Shown here: one piece after another, positions 10,015-17,109 of the stretch
Position numbering within the stretch: the first letter of the stretch is position 1
Layout: every line of letters begins with the position of its first letter
Assembly: GCF_016894385.1 (NCBI RefSeq)
Contig: NZ_CP069812.1
Location: 3,791,001-3,855,000 of the forward strand
Direction: 5' to 3'
Length of the DNA stretch: 64,000 nt
From: Cupriavidus oxalaticus
GTDB taxonomy: Bacteria; Pseudomonadota; Gammaproteobacteria; Burkholderiales; Burkholderiaceae
Program-made: the position numbers and the translations under genes
Notes under the pieces: generated by a model
Seen by the model: only the letters and a program-made list of their open reading frames with translations
The model's database searches: none
What the model was told of the DNA's origin: nothing

Positions 10015-10899
10015 TTATTTTTGTTGACGAGCAGGTATGCCTGCACCCTTGCTGGGCTGCACGCGAAAGCTCAAGATCAGTTCGCGCGCCTTGCGTTGGT
10101 ACTCCATCCACTGACTCAATGTGCGAGCGTCATACTGGAGAGATACTTCTGCCTTTATGGCCGGATACAAGGAAAACCGATGTGTGCAAACATTGCGACG
10201 GCTTTCTTCAAATGGCTCTCCATTAGCATTGCACTCAATAAATGCAACATCCTTGCCGCTGTCTGTGAAAAAAAACAGGCGCTCCTTTTTGGTGGCGGGG
10301 CCGCTCGGATAATGCACAATCTCTTCTGATCTGTATTCAGTTAATCCATAAATCGTCTCGGCCTTCAGATCGTATCGCTTGTTGCGGAATTTCGACAGCC
10401 CTTCGATTTTCTTATTTTGATCATATAAATTTCCGCTTTCTAATTTTTCATCACTCAAATTCAATGACGTGCTAGCGCTGATCCCGATAGGCAGCCACTC
10501 AATCGGCGCTGCGATTGACTTCTGCGTCCGGTAATAGCTAGCTTCGTTCTCAGGGGTCCTCGGCGCAAAATCTGGCAAATGCACCATCAGCGGTAACGAG
10601 TTGATCTTTGAGGCGAAGGTGCGGACTGGCGGCGTCCACTTGCGGCGTTCCGGGTCGAATACGCTTGGATCGCCGTCGTATTCGGTCACGAGGTGGATGT
10701 AGTTGACAGGGACAGAAACCGGCACACCCCCGAGGTCGCCAATAATGGGATCATCCCCCTTGGGGAGATCAAAGGGGCCGGCCCACGAGGCCGTTCGGGG
10801 GCCAACTACTACCGTCGCAGCCACTACGAACAGTACAGCAAGGGCGGCAAACAGCGGGCGCCTGAACCTCGCTCGCTTCGTTGATGAATGACTCCACAT
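10015..10899 (-). CDS. Hypothetical membrane-anchored or exported protein, first gene of the secretion operon
   Basis: A 294-residue protein with a basic N-terminus, a hydrophobic segment at about residues 15-33 (uncleaved anchor or signal peptide) and a soluble remainder. It contains the stretch VPVNYIHLVTEYDGDPSVF. I recall similar 'YxEYDGDP' proteins beside type VI effector genes in Burkholderiales, but I cannot assign a function. The ATG at 10899 is well supported by AGGAGG nine bases upstream. The gene ends 12 bases before the start of the giant secreted protein, so the two are surely cotranscribed. Base composition from roughly 10,050 to 10,600 is clearly more AT-rich than the chromosome around it, suggesting acquisition. 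Roles worth considering are an immunity-like partner, or a periplasmic or inner-membrane factor for secretion. Confidence 0.7.
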   Translation of the reverse strand: MWSHSSTKRARFRRPLFAALAVLFVVAATVVVGPRTASWAGPFDLPKGDDPIIGDLGGVPVSVPVNYIHLVTEYDGDPSVFDPERRKWTPPVRTFASKINSLPLMVHLPDFAPRTPENEASYYRTQKSIAAPIEWLPIGISASTSLNLSDEKLESGNLYDQNKKIEGLSKFRNKRYDLKAETIYGLTEYRSEEIVHYPSGPATKKERLFFFTDSGKDVAFIECNANGEPFEESRRNVCTHRFSLYPAIKAEVSLQYDARTLSQWMEYQRKARELILSFRVQPSKGAGIPARQQK

Positions 10900-11729
10900 G
10901 CTGCATCGCCTCCTTGCTTCTTTTCATGCCGACGGCAACTGCTATGCCGCACAGGGACACCGGGACACCACACGGCAAAAATGCCCGGCCCCCCTTTGAT
11001 GGGGCTCGGTTGCAATGGGGGGGAAGAGTCCGCCGTGAGCGCGCCCGGGAACCCGGCTAATAAGCCGGGCATTGAATCATATCGGCATCGCGCTGACCGA
11101 GATTTAGGAACCTTCCTAGAATGCCATCTCAGGATTCAGATTATAAAATTTAATATCAGATTTAATTTATTTTAAGGTCAGCCGCAGATCGTCTGCAACC
11201 GCAGCTCCGCGCTAGACTACCGCAAGCGGTTCGGTGCGGTAGGTGTAGCGCGGCGCAAGAACGGGGTGAGGCATTGACCCATGCATTCGGCCATTCGGCT
11301 CGACGTTGCTTTTGTTGACGGGGTTTCCGCCTTGATGGGAATACTCCCACCTCGCACTGAGTTTCCATGTGGATATAACAAAAATCCACATTTCGTTGTC
11401 ACCGCGCAAAAAAGCCAGGCTGCCGCGAGTAGCAGCAGCCTGGGCGCGAGGACTGATAGGCGGGGTCAACCAGCTACCAGCGAAGGGGTCGACTCGCGTG
11501 AGCAAGTGACAGGGCAGAACGCATCCGTGGCCACTTCGGTAGGTTTTCTCAGGCCGACGCCTTGAACCGCCGCTTGGGCCGTTAGTTCGCACCGGTACGC
11601 TAACCTCAGTACGCAAGGGGTAACCGCGGCCAGTCCAGACGAGGGAAACGGTGAAGTCCCTTTCCGTAGCGCCGGGCCGGCCAACATCTAGGCATTCTCG
11701 AACCTAAGGCACCCCGAACATTTTCTCGA
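10900..11729. other. Intergenic region upstream of the secretion operon
   Basis: No convincing gene. The half nearest the operon carries an AT-rich patch (about 11,120-11,180) with a TATAAT hexamer on the minus strand and a small hairpin CCCGGCT-AATA-AGCCGGG at 11052-11069. The rest (11,200-11,729) has only short open frames with no ribosome-binding site or recognisable motif. It may be decayed mobile DNA, but no transposase motif is visible. Confidence 0.5.
11140..11145 (-). promoter_or_regulatory. Candidate -10 (TATAAT) in an AT-rich patch upstream of the secretion operon
   Basis: A consensus TATAAT on the minus strand lies in a run of about 50 AT-dominated bases, very unusual for this GC-rich DNA, about 240 bases before the first gene of the operon. 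No good -35 hexamer is visible, so activation by a regulator, or silencing by a nucleoid protein on the AT-rich tract, is possible. Confidence 0.35.
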
Positions 11730-12167
11730 TCACTGTGCCGGCCCACTAGTCTTGGTAGCAACGCCCAAGAAACCATCGCTTCGGTCAGGCAATAGCCCAA
11801 CCGCATACAGCGTGGTGGCTCCCCCGCCAGTCGTGTCGGCGATTCCATAGCCCGAGACCGTACTCGTGCCCATACTGCAAGCGCCGCCTTGATATTTCAC
11901 AGTGAGGTTATAGATCGCCTTACCGGTAGCCCGAGGGGCAATCGTGCCCGAAAAATCACAGACATTCGGACTAGTACCGGCGGACCCAGAAATCGAGCCA
12001 TCGGCATGGACCGTAAGTGTCATCGGCGACGAGCCATTGATGACTGCGGAAGCGCCGGAGTAGTTGCCTGCAAGCGCACTGACGGGTGTCTGAATGTCGT
12101 ATGCAGAGTCGTAAGTGCCGGTGAAGGTCACGCCTTTAGCACCCGCGTTCGCGGTACCTTGGGGCAT
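11730..12167 (-). pseudogene. Headless fragment of a secreted or lipoprotein beta-domain protein
   Basis: The open frame gives about 145 residues rich in G, S and T, with a pattern of short beta-strands: YSGASAVINGSSPMTLTV, then DGSISG, then CDFSGTI, then YNLTVKY. I recognise this as the style of a family of small exported Burkholderiales lipoproteins that carry two cysteines in such a domain. There is no signal peptide or lipobox: the only ATG near the domain start, at 12167, lacks a ribosome-binding site and directly follows the stop of the upstream gene at 12181. The simplest reading is a 5'-truncated remnant. An alternative is a short protein translated by coupling to that gene. Its place next to the tRNA end of the accessory block fits a degraded insertion zone. 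Confidence 0.4.
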
Positions 12168-12180
12168 CGAAAAGCTATCA

Positions 12181-12456
12181 TCAATCGTCTTCAAGCGAGT
12201 GTTTGCGCAGGAAAGCAGGAACCTCGACATCCGTCCGAGGGGGACGCTCCGAGAGAGGGCGACGCACGATCCAGCGGATGCCATTCGGCCCGTTCGGGCC
12301 ATACTCGCAGACGGTGATGCAGCCGGACTTCTCTCTCGCTGCCCACTCACGCCGGCGCCGCCGGTCGCCAATGGCGCAGCCTATCCGTACGACCAACCAT
12401 AGACCGGCTGCTCCCAGCACGATGAAGCCAAGGGCAAGCGCTGCAGTAGTGTGCAT
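12181..12456 (-). CDS. Small hypothetical membrane protein (91 aa)
   Basis: Residues 5-28 form one hydrophobic helix, followed by a strongly basic cluster DRRRRREW and a soluble tail containing CEYGPNGPNGIRWIVRRPL. The basic cluster after the helix predicts a cytoplasmic C-terminus. The ATG at 12456 is preferred over the one at 12462 because CGGAG lies six bases before it. I do not recognise the family. It lies alone on the minus strand, about 410 bases from the tRNA-Phe gene, and its stop is 14 bases from the start of the truncated beta-domain frame, so the two may once have been cotranscribed. Confidence 0.5.
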   Translation of the reverse strand: MHTTAALALGFIVLGAAGLWLVVRIGCAIGDRRRRREWAAREKSGCITVCEYGPNGPNGIRWIVRRPLSERPPRTDVEVPAFLRKHSLEDD

Positions 12457-12821
12457 GGGCATCTCCGTATCGATCCAGGAATGGTAGGTCGACGGGGAGG
12501 CGGTATCCAGCCATCGGTATCCACGTTTTGGCCCCCTTCCCCGTGGATGTGTAGTTTGTCTGGCCCGGATGGCAGTCGCGCTTGCGCGAAGGCAGAGGCA
12601 TCCCCCGCCAGCTCTGAGAGGCCATTCGACGGGGCTACGTGGACCGCGGAGCCCGCGGTAGTCGCAGTGGTGGACTTGTGATCGGTGTGCGACTGGGATT
12701 CGACGCTCGGCGATTTCCCCTAAATCGGGTAGGGACTTTTTCTTGTCGCGGGGCGAGTTGGTGTTGGCGGGGGCTGGGCCGTTGCCGCAATCCGCTACAA
12801 GGTGGTTACACGGCGCCCAAA
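12457..12821. other. Gene-free stretch between the small membrane protein and the tRNA-Phe terminator
   Basis: No open frame here has a ribosome-binding site or recognisable product. The stretch should contain the promoter of the small minus-strand gene, but no clear -35/-10 pair was found. Confidence 0.4.
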
Positions 12822-12861
12822 ACGGACAAGGGGTTGCAACGCGATGCGCTGCAACCCCTTG
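12822..12861 (-). terminator. Rho-independent terminator of tRNA-Phe
   Basis: Arms CAAGGGGTTGCA (12827-12838) and TGCAACCCCTTG (12850-12861) are perfectly complementary over 12 bp. In minus-strand sense the stem is followed by TCCGTTTT. It starts eight bases past the CCA end of the tRNA. Confidence 0.75.
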
Positions 12862-12868
12862 ATTTGTC

Positions 12869-12944
12869 TGGTGGCCTGGGACGGAATCGAACCGCCGACA
12901 CAAGGATTTTCAATCCTCTGCTCTACCGACTGAGCTACCGGGCC
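12869..12944 (-). tRNA. tRNA-Phe (GAA)
   Basis: A 76-base cloverleaf with encoded CCA. The anticodon loop TTGAAAA gives anticodon GAA, on the stem GAGGA/TCCTT. The T-arm GGCGG-TTCGATT-CCGTC and the D-arm with GTAGCTCAGTCGGTAGAGC are typical. The acceptor stem pairs GGCCCGG with CCAGGCC and leaves one C5:A68 mismatch. It has its own promoter upstream and terminator downstream. Its 3' end faces the accessory block at 1-12868, which makes it a candidate integration site. Confidence 0.95.
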
Positions 12945-12955
12945 AAAGAAGGAAA

Positions 12956-12984
12956 ACTATAACGGTTATTTCTGACACCGTCAA
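12956..12984 (-). promoter_or_regulatory. Sigma-70 promoter of tRNA-Phe
   Basis: On the minus strand TTGACG (12979-12984) is followed by exactly 17 bases and TATAGT (12956-12961). The tRNA begins 11 bases after the -10. Spacing and hexamers are near consensus. Confidence 0.8.
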
Positions 12985-13010
12985 GCGACATCTGCATCAC
13001 CGGCCCACTC

Positions 13011-13721
13011 TCACTGCTCGGCCGGTTCGGGCTTGTTGCGGCCCAGTTCGACGCCGAGCTGCTTGAGCTTGCGGTACAGGTGGGTACGCTCCAGCCCGGT
13101 CTTCTCGGCCACGCGGGTCATGCTGCCGTGCTCGCGCAGCAGGTGGTACTCGAAGTAGGCGCGCTCGAACAGGTCGCGCGCTTCGCGCAGCGGCATGTCG
13201 AACGAGAACTGCATCTCGGCCTCGGGCACGCGTGCGGGGCTGCCGTTGGTGGTGGTCTCGGCCACGGCTTCCGGTGCGGTGGTGGTCCCGGCGGATTCGG
13301 CCGAAGGCGCGCTTGCCGGCGCGACGGCGGTGGCGGGGGCGCTGCGCGGACGTTCGATGCCGCGTGCCAGGCCCTGCTCCACCGCGGACAGCAGCTTCTG
13401 CAGCGCGATCGGTTTTTCCAGGAAATTCAGCGCGCCGATCTTGGTGGCCTCGACCGCGGTGTCGATGGTGGCATGGCCCGACATCATGATGACGGGCATG
13501 GTCAGCTGGCCCTGCGCGGACCATTCCTTGAGCAGGCTGACGCCATCGGTATCGGGCATCCAGATATCGAGCAGCACGAGATCGGGCGTGCCGGCCGCGC
13601 GGTATTCGCGCGCCTGCTGCGCGTTTTCCGCGAGTTCGACCACGTGGCCTTCGTCGCTGAGGATCTCCGAGAGCAGCTCCCGGATTCCCATTTCGTCATC
13701 GACTACGAGGATGGTTGCCAT
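13011..13721 (-). CDS. NtrX-like response regulator lacking the sigma-54 AAA+ domain
   Basis: A 236-residue regulator with an N-terminal receiver (1-~120) holding the acidic pair D8/D9, phosphoacceptor D52 in LVLLDIWMPD, S81 and K103. An Ala/Pro/Thr-rich linker (~120-170) leads to a C-terminal Fis-type helix-turn-helix with REHGSMTRVAEKTGLERTHL. The tail matches NtrX, but the central AAA+ sigma-54 activator domain of ordinary ~450-residue NtrX proteins is absent, so it cannot activate sigma-54 promoters by ATP hydrolysis. It should act as a DNA-binding regulator phosphorylated by the kinase encoded 53 bases upstream. It is last in the rsmB-DUF4390-ntrY-ntrX gene row. Confidence 0.88.
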   Translation of the reverse strand: MATILVVDDEMGIRELLSEILSDEGHVVELAENAQQAREYRAAGTPDLVLLDIWMPDTDGVSLLKEWSAQGQLTMPVIMMSGHATIDTAVEATKIGALNFLEKPIALQKLLSAVEQGLARGIERPRSAPATAVAPASAPSAESAGTTTAPEAVAETTTNGSPARVPEAEMQFSFDMPLREARDLFERAYFEYHLLREHGSMTRVAEKTGLERTHLYRKLKQLGVELGRNKPEPAEQ

Positions 13722-13774
13722 ACTTCCCCTCTTAAACCCACCGCAGCGTTCCGGAGCGGACCGCCAAATGTTGA

Positions 13775-16210
13775 CTATGTCAGCTTAACGAACAGGATCG
13801 AGATCTGTGCGCCGACGACCTCCGTACCTTCCATGCGATTGCGCAGCTCGATGCGCGCGCCGTGTTCGTCAATGATCTTCTTTACCATCGCAAGCCCGAG
13901 ACCAGTGCCCTTGGCTTTGGTAGTCACGTAGGGCTCGAACGCACGGCTCAGGATCCGTGGTGCAAAGCCGGGACCATTGTCCGCAATGGTGAGCTTGACG
14001 GCCTGCCGGTTTTCGCCGGCAGAATCTTTGTATTCTACAGTCTCGGTGTTCAGAGTGATATGGGGCGCCGCCCTACCCGCCGCGACGTTCTCGGCCGCCG
14101 CATCCTGCGCGTTCTGGAGCAGGTTGTGGATGACCTGGCGCAGTTGCGTCGGATCGCCCTTGATCTCGGGCAGCGCAGTGCCCAGCGCCGGATGGATCAC
14201 CGGATGCTCGTGCACCGCGGGATCGTCGATGCCATACAGATGCAGCACCTCTGACACCAGGCTGTTGAGCTGCAGCGATTGCAGCACCGCGGGCGGCGTG
14301 CGCGCGTAGTCGCGGAAATCGTCGACCATGCGCTTCATCGCCGCCACCTGGCTGACGATGGTCGCAGCGCCGCGCTTGAGCACGTCGGCGTCGGTGCCTT
14401 CGAGCTTGGGCGAGAGCTTCATCTGCAGCCGCTCGGCCGACAGCTGGATCGGCGTCAGCGGGTTCTTGATCTCGTGCGCGAGGCGCCGGGCCACTTCGCC
14501 CCAGGCCACCGAGCGTTGAGCGGAAATCACATCGGAAATATCGTCGAAGACGATGACGTAGCCGGGCTCGTCGCGCTCGCCGCCGGGCAGCCGCGCGCCG
14601 CGCACCAGCAGCGTCAGCGGCTGTTCGTCCATGCCGCCGTGGCCCTGCGGCAGCTCGATCTGCTTCTGCCAATGCTCGGCGCCGCCCAGCATCTTGCTGG
14701 TGCTCTGGTCCGAGAACGCCTGGCGCACGATCTCGCCGAACGGGCCCATGCCCGGGATCTGTTCCACCGGCAGTCCCAGCACGGCGCCGAACGGCTGGCG
14801 GAAGATACGCTCGGCGCCGGGGTTGGCGGTGATCAGCACGAAGCGCCGGTCGAATACCAGCACGCCCGCGGTCAGGTTCTGCAGCACGCTTTCAAGATAG
14901 GCCTTGGACTGCTCCAGCGCCGCGCGGTTTTCTTCGACCGCCAGGCGCGCCTCGGCCAGCTGCCGCGTCATCTGGTTGAACTGCTGGGTCAGCATGCCAA
15001 GCTCATCGCGGCTCTTCAGTTCGCGCTTGGGCGACAGGTCGCCCTCGGCCACTTCCTTGGTCCCCTGCAGCAGCATCAGCAGCGGCCGCGCCAGCTGGCC
15101 GCCGAGCAGCAGCGCCAGCATCACCGCGATAAAGACCGCGAGGAACAGCGTCAGCGTCAGCGTCCCGATATACATCTTGCGCAGGCCGGTGCGGCCCAGC
15201 GCTTTCTCCTGGTACTCCTGGTAGGCGCGCTGGACTTCGTCGGCATTGCGCGCGAGCACGGCCGGCACCGGGTGCAGCACCTGCAGGTAGCGCTCCTCGC
15301 GCACGGTCTCGCCGACCAGGCCGAAGCCGCTCGATGGCGATTCCTCGGCACGGCGTTCCACCGACAGGCCCGACCCGGCCCAGCGCGAACGCGGTGCCGC
15401 GCTCGGCACGCTCGCAGCCATCTGCTCCTGCGCGGTGGTCGGCGCCGCGCCCAGCGGGATGATCACGCGCAGCCGGTACAGGTGGCTGCTGTCGACGCGC
15501 TCGGCGCCCTGGCTGTCCTGCGTCGTATCGGTGCCGCCTTCGACCGCGGCGTAGCCGCCCGCCAGCCGCGCCTGCTCGGCCAGCACGCCCGAGGGCAGGT
15601 CTGGCACCAGCGCCGCGTAATTGCTCGATGCGCTCGCCAGCACGCGGCCGCTGCCGGTGAAGATCGCCGCCTCCTGTACCCCGTACTGCTCGCGCAGCCG
15701 GCTCAGCTGCAGCGACGTTGACACGCCCGACGAACCGGCCAGCTGCTCGGCCATCAGCCGCGCCTTGCCCTGCAGGTCGGCCAGCGCGCTGTCGATGGTG
15801 GCGCGGCCCAGGTTGAGGCCGGCTTCGAGCGCGGTTTCCACGCGCACGTCGAACCACGACTCGATGCTGCGCGAAACGAACTGCAGCGACACCAGGTAGA
15901 TCAGCACGCCCGGCAGCACGCCCACCACGCCGAAGAACACAGCCAGCTTGGTCATCAGCCGCGTGCCGAACTTGCCGCGGCGGTAGCGCAGCCACAGCGT
16001 CACCGCGAGTGCGCCGATGGTCAGCACCAGCAGCGCGCCGATCACCAGGTTCACCTTGAACAGCAGCGTGAAATAGCGGTCGAAGAATTCGGTATTGGCC
16101 GATGCTCCGGCCAGCAGCCCGACCAGCACCAGCGCCAGGAAAGCGATGATGCCCGCCACGACGCGATACAGCACGCGGCGGAAACGGCTGTCCCACAGCG
16201 AAGTGTTCAT
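13775..16210 (-). CDS. NtrY-like transmembrane sensor histidine kinase
   Basis: An 811-residue membrane kinase. Hydrophobic segments in the first ~110 residues and one near residue 355 bracket an extracytoplasmic sensing region. A HAMP domain follows (ending DELGMLTQQFNQM), then a PAS-like domain (~430-560), a HisKA box RLAHEIKNPLTPIQ with phosphoacceptor H579, and a HATPase domain with ADNGPGFAPRIL and GTGLGLAMVKKI. It should phosphorylate the AAA-less NtrX-like regulator downstream. Its ATG overlaps the TGA of the DUF4390 gene by four bases (ATGA), so translation is coupled. The stimulus cannot be read from the sequence; NtrY proteins respond to nitrogen, redox or envelope cues in different bacteria. 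Confidence 0.9.
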   Translation of the reverse strand: MNTSLWDSRFRRVLYRVVAGIIAFLALVLVGLLAGASANTEFFDRYFTLLFKVNLVIGALLVLTIGALAVTLWLRYRRGKFGTRLMTKLAVFFGVVGVLPGVLIYLVSLQFVSRSIESWFDVRVETALEAGLNLGRATIDSALADLQGKARLMAEQLAGSSGVSTSLQLSRLREQYGVQEAAIFTGSGRVLASASSNYAALVPDLPSGVLAEQARLAGGYAAVEGGTDTTQDSQGAERVDSSHLYRLRVIIPLGAAPTTAQEQMAASVPSAAPRSRWAGSGLSVERRAEESPSSGFGLVGETVREERYLQVLHPVPAVLARNADEVQRAYQEYQEKALGRTGLRKMYIGTLTLTLFLAVFIAVMLALLLGGQLARPLLMLLQGTKEVAEGDLSPKRELKSRDELGMLTQQFNQMTRQLAEARLAVEENRAALEQSKAYLESVLQNLTAGVLVFDRRFVLITANPGAERIFRQPFGAVLGLPVEQIPGMGPFGEIVRQAFSDQSTSKMLGGAEHWQKQIELPQGHGGMDEQPLTLLVRGARLPGGERDEPGYVIVFDDISDVISAQRSVAWGEVARRLAHEIKNPLTPIQLSAERLQMKLSPKLEGTDADVLKRGAATIVSQVAAMKRMVDDFRDYARTPPAVLQSLQLNSLVSEVLHLYGIDDPAVHEHPVIHPALGTALPEIKGDPTQLRQVIHNLLQNAQDAAAENVAAGRAAPHITLNTETVEYKDSAGENRQAVKLTIADNGPGFAPRILSRAFEPYVTTKAKGTGLGLAMVKKIIDEHGARIELRNRMEGTEVVGAQISILFVKLT

Positions 16211-17043
16211 GGCTGGCTTGAGGCGGACAGGGCGGACAGGGCGGACAGGGCCGGCTGCGCCAGCAGCGCGGTCGACAGCGCGGCCGACGCCGCCTGCACG
16301 AACACGGTGTTGCGCGGGTCCACTGCGGCGGCGGGTGCGCCCGGCGCGGATGCGGGCGCAGGCACTGCCGGCACGACAGGTGAAGCGGGCAGCGGCGGCG
16401 AGGCCGGCGGCGGCGCCGGCACCGCGGGCACCGGCACCGGCGTTGGTACCGCGTTCAGGTCCGTCGGCACCGTGTAGATAAAGCGCCGCCAGTCCGAAGC
16501 CAGGTTCCAGTCGCGCGTATTGACCGCATTGATCTGGAATGGCTTGGGCAGTTGCGACAGGTCCAGCCGCATGCGCACCTGCGCGTGATAGCTCTCGCCG
16601 GGCTTGATCGCGTTGCGCTCGAACACGCGCCAGCCGCGTACCCGCTGGATAAACTGCAGCGCGCTCGTCATCCGCGAGAACGGCAGCTGCAGGCCGCCGG
16701 TGGAAATGCGGTATTGCCGCGTCAGCGGCTGGTAGGACAAACGCACGCTGCGGCTGGTGTTGACGGGCTTGTCATCGAACCAGTACCAGCGCGGCCGCGT
16801 CAGCTCGAAATCGACCACGAAATAGAGCGAGATGCCCTTGTGCAGGGCGTCTTCCAGCGCGGGCGGCAGGTCGAACTCGAAGCTCGCGGCCAGTTCGAAG
16901 CCGCCGTCCTGGTATTCGATGCGGGCCTCGGTGGCCTCGATCACCTGCGCATGGGCGGCAGGCGGCAGCCACAGCAGCAGCGCCAGCGCGAGCATCAGCA
17001 CCACCCGCATGCGCGCCAGCAGGTGCGTCCGCAGTTGCGTCAT
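16207..17043 (-). CDS. DUF4390 exported protein
   Basis: A periplasmic protein with a signal peptide (hydrophobic VVLMLALALLLWLPPAAHA, likely cut after AHA) and a DUF4390 domain, about 165 residues rich in beta strands, containing RYWYF-like segments such as RPRWYWFDD and the YRISTGGL stretch. A Pro/Ala-rich low-complexity tail of about 80 residues follows. I place the start at the ATG at 17043; an in-frame ATG at 17100 would add 19 residues of odd composition. Both lack a strong ribosome-binding site, and 17100 lies nine bases after the rsmB stop, so coupling is possible. DUF4390 genes commonly sit between rsmB and ntrY in betaproteobacteria. Its role is unknown; being cotranscribed with a sensor kinase, it might modulate sensing. 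Confidence 0.82.
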   Translation of the reverse strand: MTQLRTHLLARMRVVLMLALALLLWLPPAAHAQVIEATEARIEYQDGGFELAASFEFDLPPALEDALHKGISLYFVVDFELTRPRWYWFDDKPVNTSRSVRLSYQPLTRQYRISTGGLQLPFSRMTSALQFIQRVRGWRVFERNAIKPGESYHAQVRMRLDLSQLPKPFQINAVNTRDWNLASDWRRFIYTVPTDLNAVPTPVPVPAVPAPPPASPPLPASPVVPAVPAPASAPGAPAAAVDPRNTVFVQAASAALSTALLAQPALSALSALSASSQP

Positions 17044-17109
17044 TCCCGTGGCGAAATCCACGGTAACGCGGCAGTCTGACGGGCGCGGCGTGCTCAGCAT
17101 CGGATCAGA

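Noticed and set aside
11212..11616. Possible transposase fragment in the gap before the secretion operon
   Set aside because: The short frames show no DDE or helix-turn-helix motif, and no inverted ends were found.
12181..12903. A 240-codon minus-strand reading of the small membrane protein gene
   Set aside because: The N-terminal 149 codons have no coding character and would overlap the tRNA-Phe gene and its terminator. A good ribosome-binding site supports the start at 12456.
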